64,000 nt of DNA from Bimastos eiseni (taxonomy: Eukaryota; Annelida; Clitellata; Crassiclitellata; Lumbricidae): positions 496,001 through 560,000 of the forward strand of contig OY365815.1 in the NCBI GenBank assembly GCA_959347315.1. The letters are read 5' to 3'. The notes beneath the pieces are model-generated. The model was not told where the DNA came from. It saw nothing but the letters and a program-made list of their open reading frames with translations, and did no database searches. This document shows, in pieces, positions 33,317-47,289 of this stretch (the first letter of the stretch is position 1; every line of letters begins with the position of its first letter). Made by a program: the position numbers and the translations under genes.

Positions 33317-34095
33317 GCCCTGGCCAACAAACATCCATCATACATTAAGGACGCCTATGACTTCATAAACAGAATCAGAGACACCACAATAAAACCACAC
33401 TATATCTTAGTCACAGGTGATGTAACAGCATTATATACAGATATGAACGTAGATAGAACCATCACTACTGTAAAAGAATTCTTCCGTAAAAATCCAAAAA
33501 CCAACAGACTAGACGCTGAACTCTTAGAACTCCTGGAAATAGCAATGAAAACTGATGACTTCTCCTTCTGCAACAAACTCTTCCCACAAATGTTTCGGAC
33601 AGCTATGAGGGAAGAACCATTGCACGTAACTTAGCAAACATGTACCTGTTAGAATTTGACCAAAAAGCAATGGAGGCCTTCCACATTCACCCACTTGACT
33701 TCTTCCGGATTCTTGACGATATCTCCTTTATATGGCCCGGTACTGTCGAGGAGCTAAAACAATATGAGGCATTTCTAAATTCTTTAATCCCTGACATTAC
33801 AGTAACCTTAACATACAATGACACTGATATTAACTTCCTTGACACAACGATTTCTAGATACACAGACCAGGACAGGACTACACTGCAGACGAGAGTTTAT
33901 TTTAAACAGACAGACACGCACCAATTACTGCACAGCTCATCATTCCATCCCAAACACACATTCACTACCATTCTGAAATGGCAAATTTTAAGATTTAAGA
34001 GATTATCTTCATTTAATTTAGAACGAACTTCGATTACTCATGTAAGACACTATTTGACAGTCCGATACACAGAGGATATAGCAAACGACTACTAA
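33317..34095 (+). pseudogene. U22: PLE RT fragment, frame open to the EN junction
   Basis: The LDD-to-thumb frame (33640-34095, 151 codons) lacks the TA insertion, as in U18 and U19. It ends at TAA 34093-34095 because the second Tyr codon of the D-Y-Y-G segment became TAA. One base separates it from the 361-codon form. Confidence 0.87.
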
Positions 34096-34125
34096 GGGAA
34101 ACTAAGACTAACACATGGACCAGAC

Positions 34126-34725
34126 GTGAAAAGAGTCCTAAAACTAAGAACACCGATAACAAACTCCTCCCTCCCAGTAGTCATTCCGTACAACCCACTA
34201 TCTATGCGCATATTTTATGAATGGAAGAAATTCCTCATGCAAGATAATAATACACTGCAGCATTACCGCATAATACCAGCCCACTCTAGAAATAGGAACC
34301 TAAAAGAATTACTAGCTCCACGTAAAAATAAGCCTATAAAACACACGCAAAATACTAACATAGGTTCAAACAAATGTAACACACCTTCATGCACACAATC
34401 ATGCCCATACGCAACAGTCTCCAAAACATACTCAAGCACATACACACGCCGCAAGTACACCATAATCAAGCGACTAGGCTGCCAAGGCACTAACACAATC
34501 TACCTAATAACTTGTAGCGCCTGCAACGAACAATATATAGACCACACACAAGGCAAAGCAGTAGAAGGCCTATTAGAACACATCCACAATATAACGAATC
34601 AGCATAATAACCCACTAGCAAACCACTTCAACTCAAACAACCACTCACTAGAAAATGTTACAGTTATGCCAACAGTCACTGTTGCTGCATTAGAAATGGC
34701 TCTTTTCAGGCCAACAGTAATATAA
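34126..34725 (+). pseudogene. U22: GIY-YIG endonuclease, long subtype, open frame
   Basis: 199 codons, the same EN protein as U19. It is in frame with the U22 RT part across the single TAA. Confidence 0.86.
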
Positions 34726-34878
34726 TAGGTAGGCCTTCTGTGGGTTATTACGCTTATTTGTTATATTGTGGATGTGTTCTAATAGGCCTTCTATTCGTCC
34801 TCATCAAACTCAGCAGCATGGGCACTTCATCGTCGTCATCATCATCCTCACCATCATCATCATCATCATCATCATCAT

Positions 34879-34910
<32 letters not shown>

Positions 34911-35067
34911 CCACCCCAACCATTACCGCCATGCTCACATCCACCAGCACCATTATCATATGCATCATCAGACCTCACCCGCCATCTGTGATTCTCCCAT
35001 CAACGAACTGTGCCCGTGCTCAACAATCACCTCGTGATTCGACGCCTAACCCTGACCCTGACCCTAG

Positions 35068-35834
35068 GCCCTGGCCAACAAACATCCATCATACATTCAG
35101 GACGCATATGACTTCATAAACAGAATCAGAGACCCCACAATAAAACCACACTATATCTTAGTCACAGGTGATGTAACAGCATTACATACAGATATGAACG
35201 TAGATAGAACCATCACTACTGTAAAAGAATTCTTCCGTAAAAATCCAAAAACCAACAGACTAGACGCTGAACTCTTAGAACTCCTGGAAATAGCAATGAA
35301 AACTGATGACTTCTCCTTCTGCAACAAACTCTTCCCACAAATGTTTCGGACAGCTATGAGGGAAGAACCATTGCACGTAACTTAGCAAACATGTACCTGG
35401 TAGAATTTGACCAAAAAGCAATGGAGGCCTTCCACATTCACCCACTTGACTTTTTCAGGTTTCTTGACGATATCTTCTTCATATGGCCCGGTACTGTCGA
35501 GGAGCTAAAACAATATGAGGCATTTCTAAATTCTTTAATCCCTGACATTACAGTAACCTTAACATACAATGACACTGAAATTAACTTCCTTGACACAACG
35601 ATTTCTAGATACACAGACCAGGACAGGACTACACTGCAGACGAGAGTTTAGTTTAAACAGACAGACACGCACCAATTACTGCACAGGTCATCATTCCATC
35701 CCAAACACACATTCACTGGCATTCTGAAATCCCAAATTTTAAGATTTAAGAGATTATCTTCATTTAATTTAGAACGGACTTCGATTACTCATGTAAGACA
35801 CTATTTGACAGTCCGTTACACAGAGGATATATAG
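35068..35834 (+). pseudogene. U23: PLE RT fragment, motif A Tyr changed
   Basis: Motif A reads A-L-H-T-D in place of A-L-Y-T-D. The LDD part has D-I-F-F-I-W and intact Trp, then the Tyr-to-stop TAG at 35649-35651. The front half is U22-like and the back half U1-like, so the unit is a junction between subfamilies. Confidence 0.86.
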
Positions 35835-35878
35835 CAAACGACTACTAAGGGAAACTAAGACTAACACATGGACCAGAC

Positions 35879-36478
35879 GTGAAAAGAGTCCTAAAACTAA
35901 GAACACCGATAACAATCTCCTCCCTCCCAGTAGTCATTCCGTACAACCCACTATCTATGCGCATATTTTATGAATGGAAGAAAATCCTCATGCAAGATAA
36001 TAATACACTGCAGCATTACCGCATAATACCAGCCCACTCTAGAAATAGGAACCTAAAAGAATTACTAGCTCCATGTAAAAATAAGCCTATAAAACCCACG
36101 CAAAATACTAACATAGGTTCAAACAAATGTAACACACCTTCATGCACACAATCATGCCCATACATAACAGTCTCCAAAACATACTCAAGCACATACACAC
36201 GCCGCAAGTACACCATAATCAAGCGACTAGGCTGCCAAGGCACTAACACAATCTGCCTAATAACTTGTAGCGCCTGCAACGAACAATACATAGACCACAC
36301 ACAAGGCAAAGTAGTAGAAGGCCTATTAGAACACATCCACAATATAACGAATCAGCATAATAACCCACTAGCAAACCACTTCAACTCAAACAACCACTCA
36401 CTAGAAAATGTTACAGTTATGCCAACAGTCACTGTTGCTGCATTAGAAATGGCTCTTTTCAGGCCAACAGTAATATAA
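35879..36478 (+). pseudogene. U23: GIY-YIG endonuclease, long subtype, open frame
   Basis: 199 codons, the same protein as U1 (A-P-C-K, I-C-L-I). Confidence 0.86.
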
Positions 36479-36814
36479 TAGGTAGGCCTTCTGTGGGTTA
36501 TTACGCTTATTTGTTATATTGTGGATGTGTCCTAATAGGCCTTCTATTCGTCCTCATCAAACTCAGCAGCATCGGCACTGCATCGTCGTCATCATCATCC
36601 TCACCATCACCATCATCATCATCATCATCATAATCATTATCATCATCATCATCACCACCACCCCAACCATTACCGCCATGATCACATCCACCAGCACCAA
36701 TATCATTAGCATCATCAGACCTCACCCGCCATCTGTGATTCTCCCATCAACGAACTGTGCCCGTGCTCAACAATCACCTCGTGACTCGACACCTAACCCT
36801 GACCCTGACCCTAG

Positions 36815-37583
36815 GCCCTGGCCAACAAACATCCATCATACATTCAGGACGCCTATGACTTCATATACAGAATCAGAGACACTACAATAAAACCAAACTA
36901 TATCTTAGTCACAGGTGATGTCACAGCATTATATACAGATATGAACGTAGATAGAACCATCACTACTGTAAAAGAATTCTTCCGTAAAAATCCAAAAACT
37001 AACAGACCAGACGCTGAACTCTTAGAACTCCTGGAAATAGCAATGAAAACTGATGACTTCTCCTTCTGCAACAAACTCTTCCCACAAATGTTTGGGACAG
37101 CTATGAGGGAAGAACCTTTGCACGTTACTTAGCAAACATGTACCTGGTAGAATTTGACCAAAAAGCAATGGAGGCCTTCCACATTCACCCACTTGACTTC
37201 TTCCGGTTTCTTGACGATATCTCCTTCATATGACCCGGTATTGTCGAGGAGCTAAAACAATATGAGGCATTTCTAAATTCTTTAATCACTGACATTACAG
37301 TAACCTTAACATACAATGACACTGAAATATTAACTTCCTTGACACAACGACTTCTAGATACACAGTCCAGGACAGGACTACACTGCAGACGAGAGTTTAT
37401 TTTAAACAGACAGACACGCACCATTTACTGCACAGCTCATCATTCCATCCCAAACACACATTCACTGGCATTCTGAAATCCCAAATTTTAAGATTTAAGA
37501 GATTATCTTCATTTAATTTAGAACGGACTTCGATTACTCATGTAAGACACTATTTGACAGTCCGTTACACAGAGGATATATAG
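36815..37583 (+). pseudogene. U24: PLE RT fragment, broken
   Basis: Trp-to-stop TGA at 37231-37233 and the TA insertion. The motif A part ends P-L-H-V-T. G-I-V, the U1 form, follows the stop. Confidence 0.86.
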
Positions 37584-37627
37584 CAAACGACTACTAAGGG
37601 AAACTAAGACTAACACATGGACCAGAC

Positions 37628-38227
37628 GTGAAAAGAGTCCTAAAACTAAGAACACCGATAACAATCTCCTCCCTCCCAGTAGTCATTCCGTACAACCCAC
37701 TATCTATGCGCATATTTTATGAATGGAAGAAAATCCTCATGCAAGATAATAATACACTGCAGCATTACCGCATAATACCAGCCCACTCTAGAAATAGGAA
37801 CCTAAAAGAATTACTAGCTCCATGTAAAAATAAGCCTATAAAACCCACGCAAAATACTAACATAGGTTCAAACAAATGTAACACACCTTCATGCACACAA
37901 TCATGCCCATACATAACAGTCTCCAAAACATACTCAAGCACATACACACGCCGCAAGTACACCATAATCAAGCGACTAGGCTGCCAAGGCACTAACACAA
38001 TCTGCCTAATAACTTGTAGCGCCTGCAACGAACAATACATAGACCACACACAAGGCAAAGTAGTAGAAGGCCTATTAGAACACATCCACAATATAACGAA
38101 TCAGCATAATAACCCACTAGCAAACCACTTCAACTCAAACAACCACTCACTAGAAAATGTTACAGTTATGCCAACAGTCACTGTTGCTGCATTAGAAATG
38201 GCTCTTTTCAGGCCAACAGTAATATAA
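37628..38227 (+). pseudogene. U24: GIY-YIG endonuclease, long subtype, open frame
   Basis: 199 codons, U1-type protein. It follows a U2-type RT, so RT and EN types are reassorted relative to the left-end dimer. Confidence 0.86.
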
Positions 38228-38563
38228 TAGGTAGGCCTTCTGTGGGTTATTACGCTTATTTGTTATATTGTGGATGTGTCCTAATAGGCCTTCTATTCGT
38301 CCTCATCAAACTCAGCAGCATCGGCACTGCATCGTCGTCATCATCATCCTCACCATCACCATCATCATCATCATCATCATAATCATTATCATCATCATCA
38401 TCACCACCACCCCAACCATTACCGCCATGATCACATCCACCAGCACCAATATCATTAGCATCATCAGACCTCACCCGCCATCTGTGATTCTCCCATCAAC
38501 GAACTGTGCCCGTGCTCAACAATCACCTCGTGACTCGACACCTAACCCTGACCCTGACCCTAG

Positions 38564-39332
38564 GCCCTGGCCAACAAACATCCATCATACATTCAGGACG
38601 CCTATGACTTCATATACAGAATCAGAGACACTACAATAAAACCAAACTATATCTTAGTCACAGGTGATGTCACAGCATTATATACAGATATGAACGTAGA
38701 TAGAACCATCACTACTGTAAAAGAATTCTTCCGTAAAAATCCAAAAACTAACAGACCAGACGCTGAACTCTTAGAACTCCTGGAAATAGCAATGAAAACT
38801 GATGACTTCTCCTTCTGCAACAAACTCTTCCCACAAATGTTTGGGACAGCTATGAGGGAAGAACCTTTGCACGTTACTTAGCAAACATGTACCTGGTAGA
38901 ATTTGACCAAAAAGCAATGGAGGCCTTCCACATTCACCCACTTGACTTCTTCCGGTTTCTTGACGATATCTCCTTCATATGACCCGGTATTGTCGAGGAG
39001 CTAAAACAATATGAGGCATTTCTAAATTCTTTAATCACTGACATTACAGTAACCTTAACATACAATGACACTGAAATATTAACTTCCTTGACACAACGAC
39101 TTCTAGATACACAGTCCAGGACAGGACTACACTGCAGACGAGAGTTTATTTTAAACAGACAGACACGCACCATTTACTGCACAGCTCATCATTCCATCCC
39201 AAACACACATTCACTGGCATTCTGAAATCCCAAATTTTAAGATTTAAGAGATTATCTTCATTTAATTTAGAACGGACTTCGATTACTCATGTAAGACACT
39301 ATTTGACAGTCCGTTACACAGAGGATATATAG
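38564..39332 (+). pseudogene. U25: PLE RT fragment, broken
   Basis: Same lesions as U24 at an offset of 1,749 bp. Confidence 0.86.
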
Positions 39333-39376
39333 CAAACGACTACTAAGGGAAACTAAGACTAACACATGGACCAGAC

Positions 39377-39976
39377 GTGAAAAGAGTCCTAAAACTAAGA
39401 ACACCGATAACAATCTCCTCCCTCCCAGTAGTCATTCCGTACAACCCACTATCTATGCGCATATTTTATGAATGGAAGAAAATCCTCATGCAAGATAATA
39501 ATACACTGCAGCATTACCGCATAATACCAGCCCACTCTAGAAATAGGAACCTAAAAGAATTACTAGCTCCATGTAAAAATAAGCCTATAAAACCCACGCA
39601 AAATACTAACATAGGTTCAAACAAATGTAACACACCTTCATGCACACAATCATGCCCATACATAACAGTCTCCAAAACATACTCAAGCACATACACACGC
39701 CGCAAGTACACCATAATCAAGCGACTAGGCTGCCAAGGCACTAACACAATCTGCCTAATAACTTGTAGCGCCTGCAACGAACAATACATAGACCACACAC
39801 AAGGCAAAGTAGTAGAAGGCCTATTAGAACACATCCACAATATAACGAATCAGCATAATAACCCACTAGCAAACCACTTCAACTCAAACAACCACTCACT
39901 AGAAAATGTTACAGTTATGCCAACAGTCACTGTTGCTGCATTAGAAATGGCTCTTTTCAGGCCAACAGTAATATAA
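39377..39976 (+). pseudogene. U25: GIY-YIG endonuclease, long subtype, open frame
   Basis: 199 codons, the same protein as U24. Confidence 0.86.
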
Positions 39977-40312
39977 TAGGTAGGCCTTCTGTGGGTTATT
40001 ACGCTTATTTGTTATATTGTGGATGTGTCCTAATAGGCCTTCTATTCGTCCTCATCAAACTCAGCAGCATCGGCACTGCATCGTCGTCATCATCATCCTC
40101 ACCATCATCATCATCATCATCATCATCATAATCATTATCATCATCATCATCACCACCACCCCAACCATTACCGCCATGATCACATCCACCAGCACCAATA
40201 TCATTAGCATCATCAGACCTCACCCGCCATCTGTGATTCTCCCATCAACGAACTGTGCCCGTGCTCAACAATCACCTCGTGACTCGACACCTAACCCTGA
40301 CCCTGACCCTAG

Positions 40313-41081
40313 GCCCTGGCCAACAAACATCCATCATACATTCAGGACGCCTATGACTTCATATACAGAATCAGAGACACTACAATAAAACCAAACTATA
40401 TCTTAGTCACAGGTGATGTCACAGCATTATATACAGATATGAACGTAGATAGAACCATCACTACTGTAAAAGATTTCTTCCGTAAAAATCCAAAAACTAA
40501 CAGACCAGACGCTGAACTCTTATAACTCCTGGAAATAGCAATGAAAACTGATGACTTCTCCTTCTGCAACAAACTCTTCCCACAAATGTTTGGGACAGCT
40601 ATGAGGGAAGAACCTTTGCGCGTTACTTAGCAAACATGTACCTGGTAGAATTTGACCAAAAAGCAATGGAGGCCTTCCACATTCACCCACTTGACTTCTT
40701 CCGGTTTCTTGACGATATCTCCTTCATATGACCCGGTACTGTCGAGGAGCTAAAACAATATGAGGCATTTCTAAATTCTTTAATCACTGACATTACAGTA
40801 ACCTTAACATACAATGACACTGAAATATTAACTTCCTTGACACAACGACTTCTAGATACACAGTCCAGGACAGGACTACACTGCAGACGAGAGTTTATTT
40901 TAAACAGACAGACACGCACCATTTACTGCACAGCTCATCATTCCATCCCAAACACACATTCACTGGCATTCTGAAATCCCAAATTTTAAGATTTAAGAGA
41001 TTATCTTCATTTAATTTAGAACGGACTTCGACTACTCATGTAAGACACTATTTGACAGTCCGATACACAGAGGATATATAG
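40313..41081 (+). pseudogene. U26: PLE RT fragment with extra stop in the motif A part
   Basis: A G-to-T change makes TAA at 40523-40525 (E-L-L-stop where relatives have E-L-L-E), and E-F-F is D-F-F. The Trp-to-stop TGA and TA insertion are also present. U29 has the same two motif A part changes. Confidence 0.86.
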
Positions 41082-41123
41082 CAAACGACTACTAAGTGAA
41101 ACTAAGTAACTCATGGACCAGAC

Positions 41124-41714
41124 GTGAAAAGAGTCCTAAAACTAAGAACACCGTTAACAATCTCCTCCCTCCCAGTAGTCATTCCGTACAACCCACTATC
41201 TATGCGCATATTATATGAATGGAAGAAATTCCTCATGCAAGATAATAATACACTGCAGCATTACCGCATAATACCAGCCCACTCTAGAAATAGGAACCTA
41301 AAAGCTCCACGTAAAAATAAGCCTATAAAACACACGCAAAATACTAACATAGGTTCAAACAAATGTAACACACCTTCATGCACACAATCATGCCCATACG
41401 CAACAGTCTCCAAAACATACTCAACCACATACACACGCCTCAAGTACACCATAATCAAGCGACTAGGCTGCCAAGGCACTAACACAATCTACCTAATAAC
41501 TTGTAGCGCCTGCAACGAACAATACATAGACCACACACAAGGCAAAGTAGTAGAAGGCCTATGAGAACACATCCACAATATAACGAATCAGCATAATAAC
41601 CCACTAGCAAACCACTTCAACTCAAACAACCACTCACTAGAAAATGTTACAGTTATGCCAACAGTCACTGTTGCTGCATTAGAAATGGCTCTTTTCAGGC
41701 CAACAGTAATATAA
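41124..41714 (+). pseudogene. U26: GIY-YIG endonuclease, short subtype, internal stop
   Basis: Has the 2-bp upstream deletion of U5 and U35, and TGA at 41562-41564. R-L-K-Y replaces R-R-K-Y. Confidence 0.85.
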
Positions 41715-42056
41715 TAGGTAGGCTTTCTGTGGGTTATTACGCTTATTTGTTATATTGTGGATGTGTTCTAATAGGCGTTCTATTCGTCCTCATCAAACTC
41801 AGCAGCATCGGCACTGCATCGTCGTCATCATCATCCTCACCATCATCATCATCATCATCATCATCATAATCATCATCATCATCATCATCATCATCACCAC
41901 CACCCCAGCCATTACCGCCATGATCACATCCACCAGCACCATTATCATATGTATCATCAGACCTCACCCGCCATCTGTGATTCTCCCACCAACGAACTGT
42001 GCCCGTGCTCAACAATCACCTCGTGATTCGACACCTAACCCTGACCCTGACCCTAG

Positions 42057-42823
42057 GCCCTGGCCAACAAACATCCATCATACATTAAGGACGCATATGA
42101 CTTCATAAACAGAATCAGAGACCCCACAATAAAACCACACTATATCTTAGTCACAGGTGATGTAACAGCATTACATACAGATATGAACGTAGATAGAACC
42201 ATCACTACTGTAAAAGAATTCTTCCGTAAAAATCCAAAAACCAACAGACTAGACGCTGAACTCTTAGAACTCCTGGAAATAGCAATGAAAACTGATGACT
42301 TCTCCTTCTGCAACAAACTCTTCCCACAAATGTTTGGGAAAGCTATGAGGGAAGAACCATTGCACGTAACTTAGCAAACATGTACCTGGTAGAATTTGAC
42401 CAAAAAGCAATGGAGGCCTTCCACATTCACCCACTTGACTTCTTCCGGTTTCTTGACGATATCTTCTTCATATGGCCCGGTACTGTCGAGGAGCTAAAAC
42501 AATATGAGGCATTTCTAAATTCTTTAATCCCTGACATTACAGTAACCTTAACATACAATGACACTGAAATTAACTTCCTTGACACAACGATTTCTAGATA
42601 CACAGACCAGGACAGGACTACACTGCAGACGAGAGTTTAGTTTAAACAGACAGACACGCACCAATTACTGCACAGGTCATCATTCCATCCCAAACACACA
42701 TTCACTGGCATTCTGAAATCCCAAATTTTAAGATTTAAGAGATTATCTTCATTTAATTTAGAACGGACTTCGATTACTCATGTAAGACACTATTTGACAG
42801 TCCGTTACACAGAGGATATATAG
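42057..42823 (+). pseudogene. U27: PLE RT fragment, motif A Tyr changed
   Basis: Shares A-L-H-T-D with U23, 7 kb away. It has F-G-K-A-M-R in place of F-G-T-A-M-G. The LDD part keeps Trp and ends at the Tyr-to-stop TAG 42638-42640. Confidence 0.86.
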
Positions 42824-42867
42824 CAAACGACTACTAAGGGAAACTAAGACTAACACATGGACCAGAC

Positions 42868-43467
42868 GTGAAAAGAGTCCTAAAACTAAGAACACCGATA
42901 ACAATCTCCTCCCTCCCAGTAGTCATTCCGTACAACCCACTATCTATGCGCATATTTTATGAATGGAAGAAAATCCTCATGCAAGATAATAATACACTGC
43001 AGCATTACCGCATAATACCAGCCCACTCTAGAAATAGGAACCTAAAAGAATTACTAGCTCCATGTAAAAATAAGCCTATAAAACCCACGCAAAATACTAA
43101 CATAGGTTCAAACAAATGTAACACACCTTCATGCACACAATCATGCCCATACATAACAGTCTCCAAAACATACTCAAGCACATACACACGCCGCAAGTAC
43201 ACCATAATCAAGCGACTAGGCTGCCAAGGCACTAACACAATCTGCCTAATAACTTGTAGCGCCTGCAACGAACAATACATAGACCACACACAAGGCAAAG
43301 TAGTAGAAGGCCTATTAGAACACATCCACAATATAACGAATCAGCATAATAACCCACTAGCAAACCACTTCAACTCAAACAACCACTCACTAGAAAATGT
43401 TACAGTTATGCCAACAGTCACTGTTGCTGCATTAGAAATGGCTCTTTTCAGGCCAACAGTAATATAA
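42868..43467 (+). pseudogene. U27: GIY-YIG endonuclease, long subtype, open frame
   Basis: 199 codons, U1-type protein. Confidence 0.86.
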
Positions 43468-43803
43468 TAGGTAGGCCTTCTGTGGGTTATTACGCTTATT
43501 TGTTATATTGTGGATGTGTCCTAATAGGCCTTCTATTCGTCCTCATCAAACTCAGCAGCATCGGCACTGCATCGTCGTCATCATCATCCTCACCATCATC
43601 ATCATCATCATCATCATCATAATCATTATCATCATCATCATCACCACCACCCCAACCATTACCGCCATGATCACATCCACCAGCACCAATATCATTAGCA
43701 TCATCAGACCTCACCCGCCATCTGTGATTCTCCCATCAACGAACTGTGCCCGTGCTCAACAATCACCTCGTGACTCGACACCTAACCCTGACCCTGACCC
43801 TAG

Positions 43804-44572
43804 GCCCTGGCCAACAAACATCCATCATACATTCAGGACGCCTATGACTTCATATACAGAATCAGAGACACTACAATAAAACCAAACTATATCTTAGTCA
43901 CAGGTGATGTCACAGCATTATATACAGATATGAACGTAGATAGAACCATCACTACTGTAAAAGAATTCTTCCGTAAAAATCCAAAAACTAACAGACCAGA
44001 CGCTGAACTCTTAGAACTCCTGGAAATAGCAATGAAAACTGATGACTTCTCCTTCTGCAACAAACTCTTCCCACAAATGTTTGGGACAGCTATGAGGGAA
44101 GAACCTTTGCGCGTTACTTAGCAAACATGTACCTGGTAGAATTTGACCAAAAAGCAATGGAGGCCTTCCACATTCACCCACTTGACTTCTTCCGGTTTCT
44201 TGACGATATCTCCTTCATATGACCCGGTACTGTCGAGGAGCTAAAACAATATGAGGCATTTCTAAATTCTTTAATCACTGACATTACAGTAACCTTAACA
44301 TACAATGACACTGAAATATTAACTTCCTTGACACAACGACTTCTAGATACACAGTCCAGGACAGGACTACACTGCAGACGAGAGTTTATTTTAAACAGAC
44401 AGACACGCACCATTTACTGCACAGCTCATCATTCCATCCCAAACACACATTCACTGGCATTCTGAAATCCCAAATTTTAAGATTTAAGAGATTATCTTCA
44501 TTTAATTTAGAACGGACTTCGATTACTCATGTAAGACACTATTTGACAGTCCGATACACAGAGGATATATAG
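43804..44572 (+). pseudogene. U28: PLE RT fragment, broken
   Basis: U2/U4 type, with the Trp-to-stop TGA at 44220-44222 and the TA insertion. Confidence 0.86.
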
Positions 44573-44586
44573 CAAACGACTACTAA

Positions 44587-45207
44587 GTGAAACTAAGACT
44601 AACTCATGGACCAGACGTGAAAAGAGTCCTAAAACTAAGAACACCGATAACAATCTCCTCCCTCCCAGTAGTCATTCCGTACAACCCACTATCTATGCGC
44701 ATATTATATGAATGGAAGAAATTCCTCATGCAAGATAATAATACACTGCAGCATTACCGCATAATACCAGCCCACTCTAGAAATAGGAACCTAAAAGCTC
44801 CACGTAAAAATAAGCCTATAAAACCCACGCAAAATACTAACATAGGTTCAAACAAATGTAACACACCTTCATGCACACAATCATGCCCATACGCAACAGT
44901 CTCCAAAACATACTCAACCACATACACACGCCGCAAGTACACCATAATCAAGCGACTAGGCTGCCAAGGCACTAACACAATCTACCTAATAACTTGTAGC
45001 GCCTGCAACGAACAATACATAGACCACACACAAGGCAAAGTAGTAGAAGGCCTATGAGAACACATCCACAATATAACGAATCAGCATAATAACCCACTAG
45101 CAAACCACTTCAACTCAAACAACCACTCACTAGAAAATGTTACAGTTATGCCAACAGTCACTGTTGCTGCATTAGAAATGGCTCTTTTCAGGCCAACAGT
45201 AATATAA
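44587..45207 (+). pseudogene. U28: GIY-YIG endonuclease, short subtype, internal stop
   Basis: TGA at 45055-45057. It carries the K-P-T-Q variant of U4. Confidence 0.86.
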
Positions 45208-45543
45208 TAGGTAGGCTTTCTGTGGGTTATTACGCTTATTTGTTATATTGTGGATGTGTCCTAATAGGCCTTCTATTCGTCCTCATCAAACTCAGCAGCA
45301 TCGGCACTGCATCGTCGTCATCATCATCCTCACCATCATCATCATCATCATCATCATCATAATCATCATCATCATCATCATCACCACCACCCCAACCATT
45401 ACCGCCATGATCACATCCACCAGCACCAATATCATTAGCATCATCAGACCTCACCCGCCATCTGTGATTCTCCCATCAACGAACTGTGCCCGTGCTCAAC
45501 AATCACCTCGTGACTCGACACCTAACCCTGACCCTGACCCTAG

Positions 45544-46312
45544 GCCCTGGCCAACAAACATCCATCATACATTCAGGACGCCTATGACTTCATATACAGA
45601 ATCAGAGACACTACAATAAAACCAAACTATATCTTAGTCACAGGTGATGTCACAGCATTATATACAGATATGAACGTAGATAGAACCATCACTACTGTAA
45701 AAGATTTCTTCCGTAAAAATCCAAAAACTAACAGACCAGACGCTGAACTCTTATAACTCCTGGAAATAGCAATGAAAACTGATGACTTCTCCTTCTGCAA
45801 CAAACTCTTCCCACAAATGTTTGGGACAGCTATGAGGGAAGAACCTTTGCGCGTTACTTAGCAAACATGTACCTGGTAGAATTTGACCAAAAAGCAATGG
45901 AGGCCTTCCACATTCACCCACTTGACTTCTTCCGGTTTCTTGACGATATCTCCTTCATATGACCCGGTACTGTCGAGGAGCTAAAACAATATGAGGCATT
46001 TCTAAATTCTTTAATCACTGACATTACAGTAACCTTAAAATACAATGACACTGAAATATTAACTTCCTTGACACAACGACTTCTAGATACACAGTCCAGG
46101 ACAGGACTACACTGCAGACGAGAGTTTATTTTAAACAGACAGACACGCACCATTTACTGCACAGCTCATCATTCCATCCCAAACACACATTCACTGGCAT
46201 TCTGAAATCCCAAATTTTAAGATTTAAGAGATTATCTTCATTTAATTTAGAACGGACTTCGACTACTCATGTAAGACACTATTTGACAGTCCGTTACACA
46301 GAGGATATATAG
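45544..46312 (+). pseudogene. U29: PLE RT fragment with extra stop in the motif A part
   Basis: TAA at 45754-45756 and D-F-F as in U26. L-K-Y-N replaces L-T-Y-N after the LDD. The usual TGA and TA insertion follow. Confidence 0.86.
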
Positions 46313-46326
46313 CAAACGACTACTAA

Positions 46327-46947
46327 GTGAAACTAAGACTAACTCATGGACCAGACGTGAAAAGAGTCCTAAAACTAAGAACACCGATAACAATCTCCTC
46401 CCTCCCAGTAGTCATTCCGTACAACCCACTATCTATGCGCATATTATATGAATGGAAGAAATTCCTCATGCAAGATAATAATACACTGCAGCATTACCGC
46501 ATAATACCAGCCCACTCTAGAAATAGGAACCTAAAAGCTCCACGTAAAAATAAGCCTATAAAACACACGCAAAATACTAACATAGGTTCAAACAAATGTA
46601 ACACACCTTCATGCACACAATCATGCCCATACGCAACAGTCTCCAAAACATACTCAACCACATACACACGCCGCAAGTACACCATAATCAAGCGACTAGG
46701 CTGCCAAGGCACTAACACAATCTACCTAATAACTTGTAGCGCCTGCAACGAACAATACATAGACCACACACAAGGCAAAGTAGTAGAAGGCCTATGAGAA
46801 CACATCCACAATATAACGAATCAGCATAATAACCCACTAGCAAACCACTTCAACTCAAACAACCACTCACTAGAAAATGTTACAGTTATGCCAACAGTCA
46901 CTGTTGCTGCATTAGAAATGGCTCTTTTCAGGCCAACAGTAATATAA
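46327..46947 (+). pseudogene. U29: GIY-YIG endonuclease, short subtype, internal stop
   Basis: TGA at 46795-46797. It corresponds to U0 at an offset of 46,177 bp and begins the second long copy of the left-end dimer. Confidence 0.86.
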
Positions 46948-47289
46948 TAGGTAGGCTTTCTGTGGGTTATTACGCTTATTTGTTATATTGTGGATGTGTT
47001 CTAATAGGCGTTCTATTCGTCCTCATCAAACTCAGCAGCATCGGCACTGCATCGTCGTCATCATCATCCTCACCATCATCATCATCATCATCATCATCAT
47101 AATCATCATCATCATCATCATCATCATCACCACCACCCCAGCCATTACCGCCATGATCACATCCACCAGCACCATTATCATATGTATCATTAGACCTCAC
47201 CCGCCATCTGTGATTCTCCCACCAACGAACTGTGCCCGTGCTCAACAATCACCTCGTGATTCGACACCTAACCCTGACCCTGACCCTAG

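Larger units (their letters stand above)
31443..34780 (+). repeat. Higher-order block, second copy (offset 6,983 bp)
   Basis: Copy of 24460-27800. The main difference is a C-to-A change that makes TAA at 34093-34095 and splits the otherwise continuous RT-EN frame of U22. Confidence 0.85.
36479..39976 (+). repeat. Recent tandem duplicate of one unit (1,749-bp period)
   Basis: U24 and U25 share every visible variant, including a CAC interruption in the TCA tract (near 36608 and 38357) that occurs in no other unit. A single-unit duplication is the simplest explanation. Confidence 0.85.
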
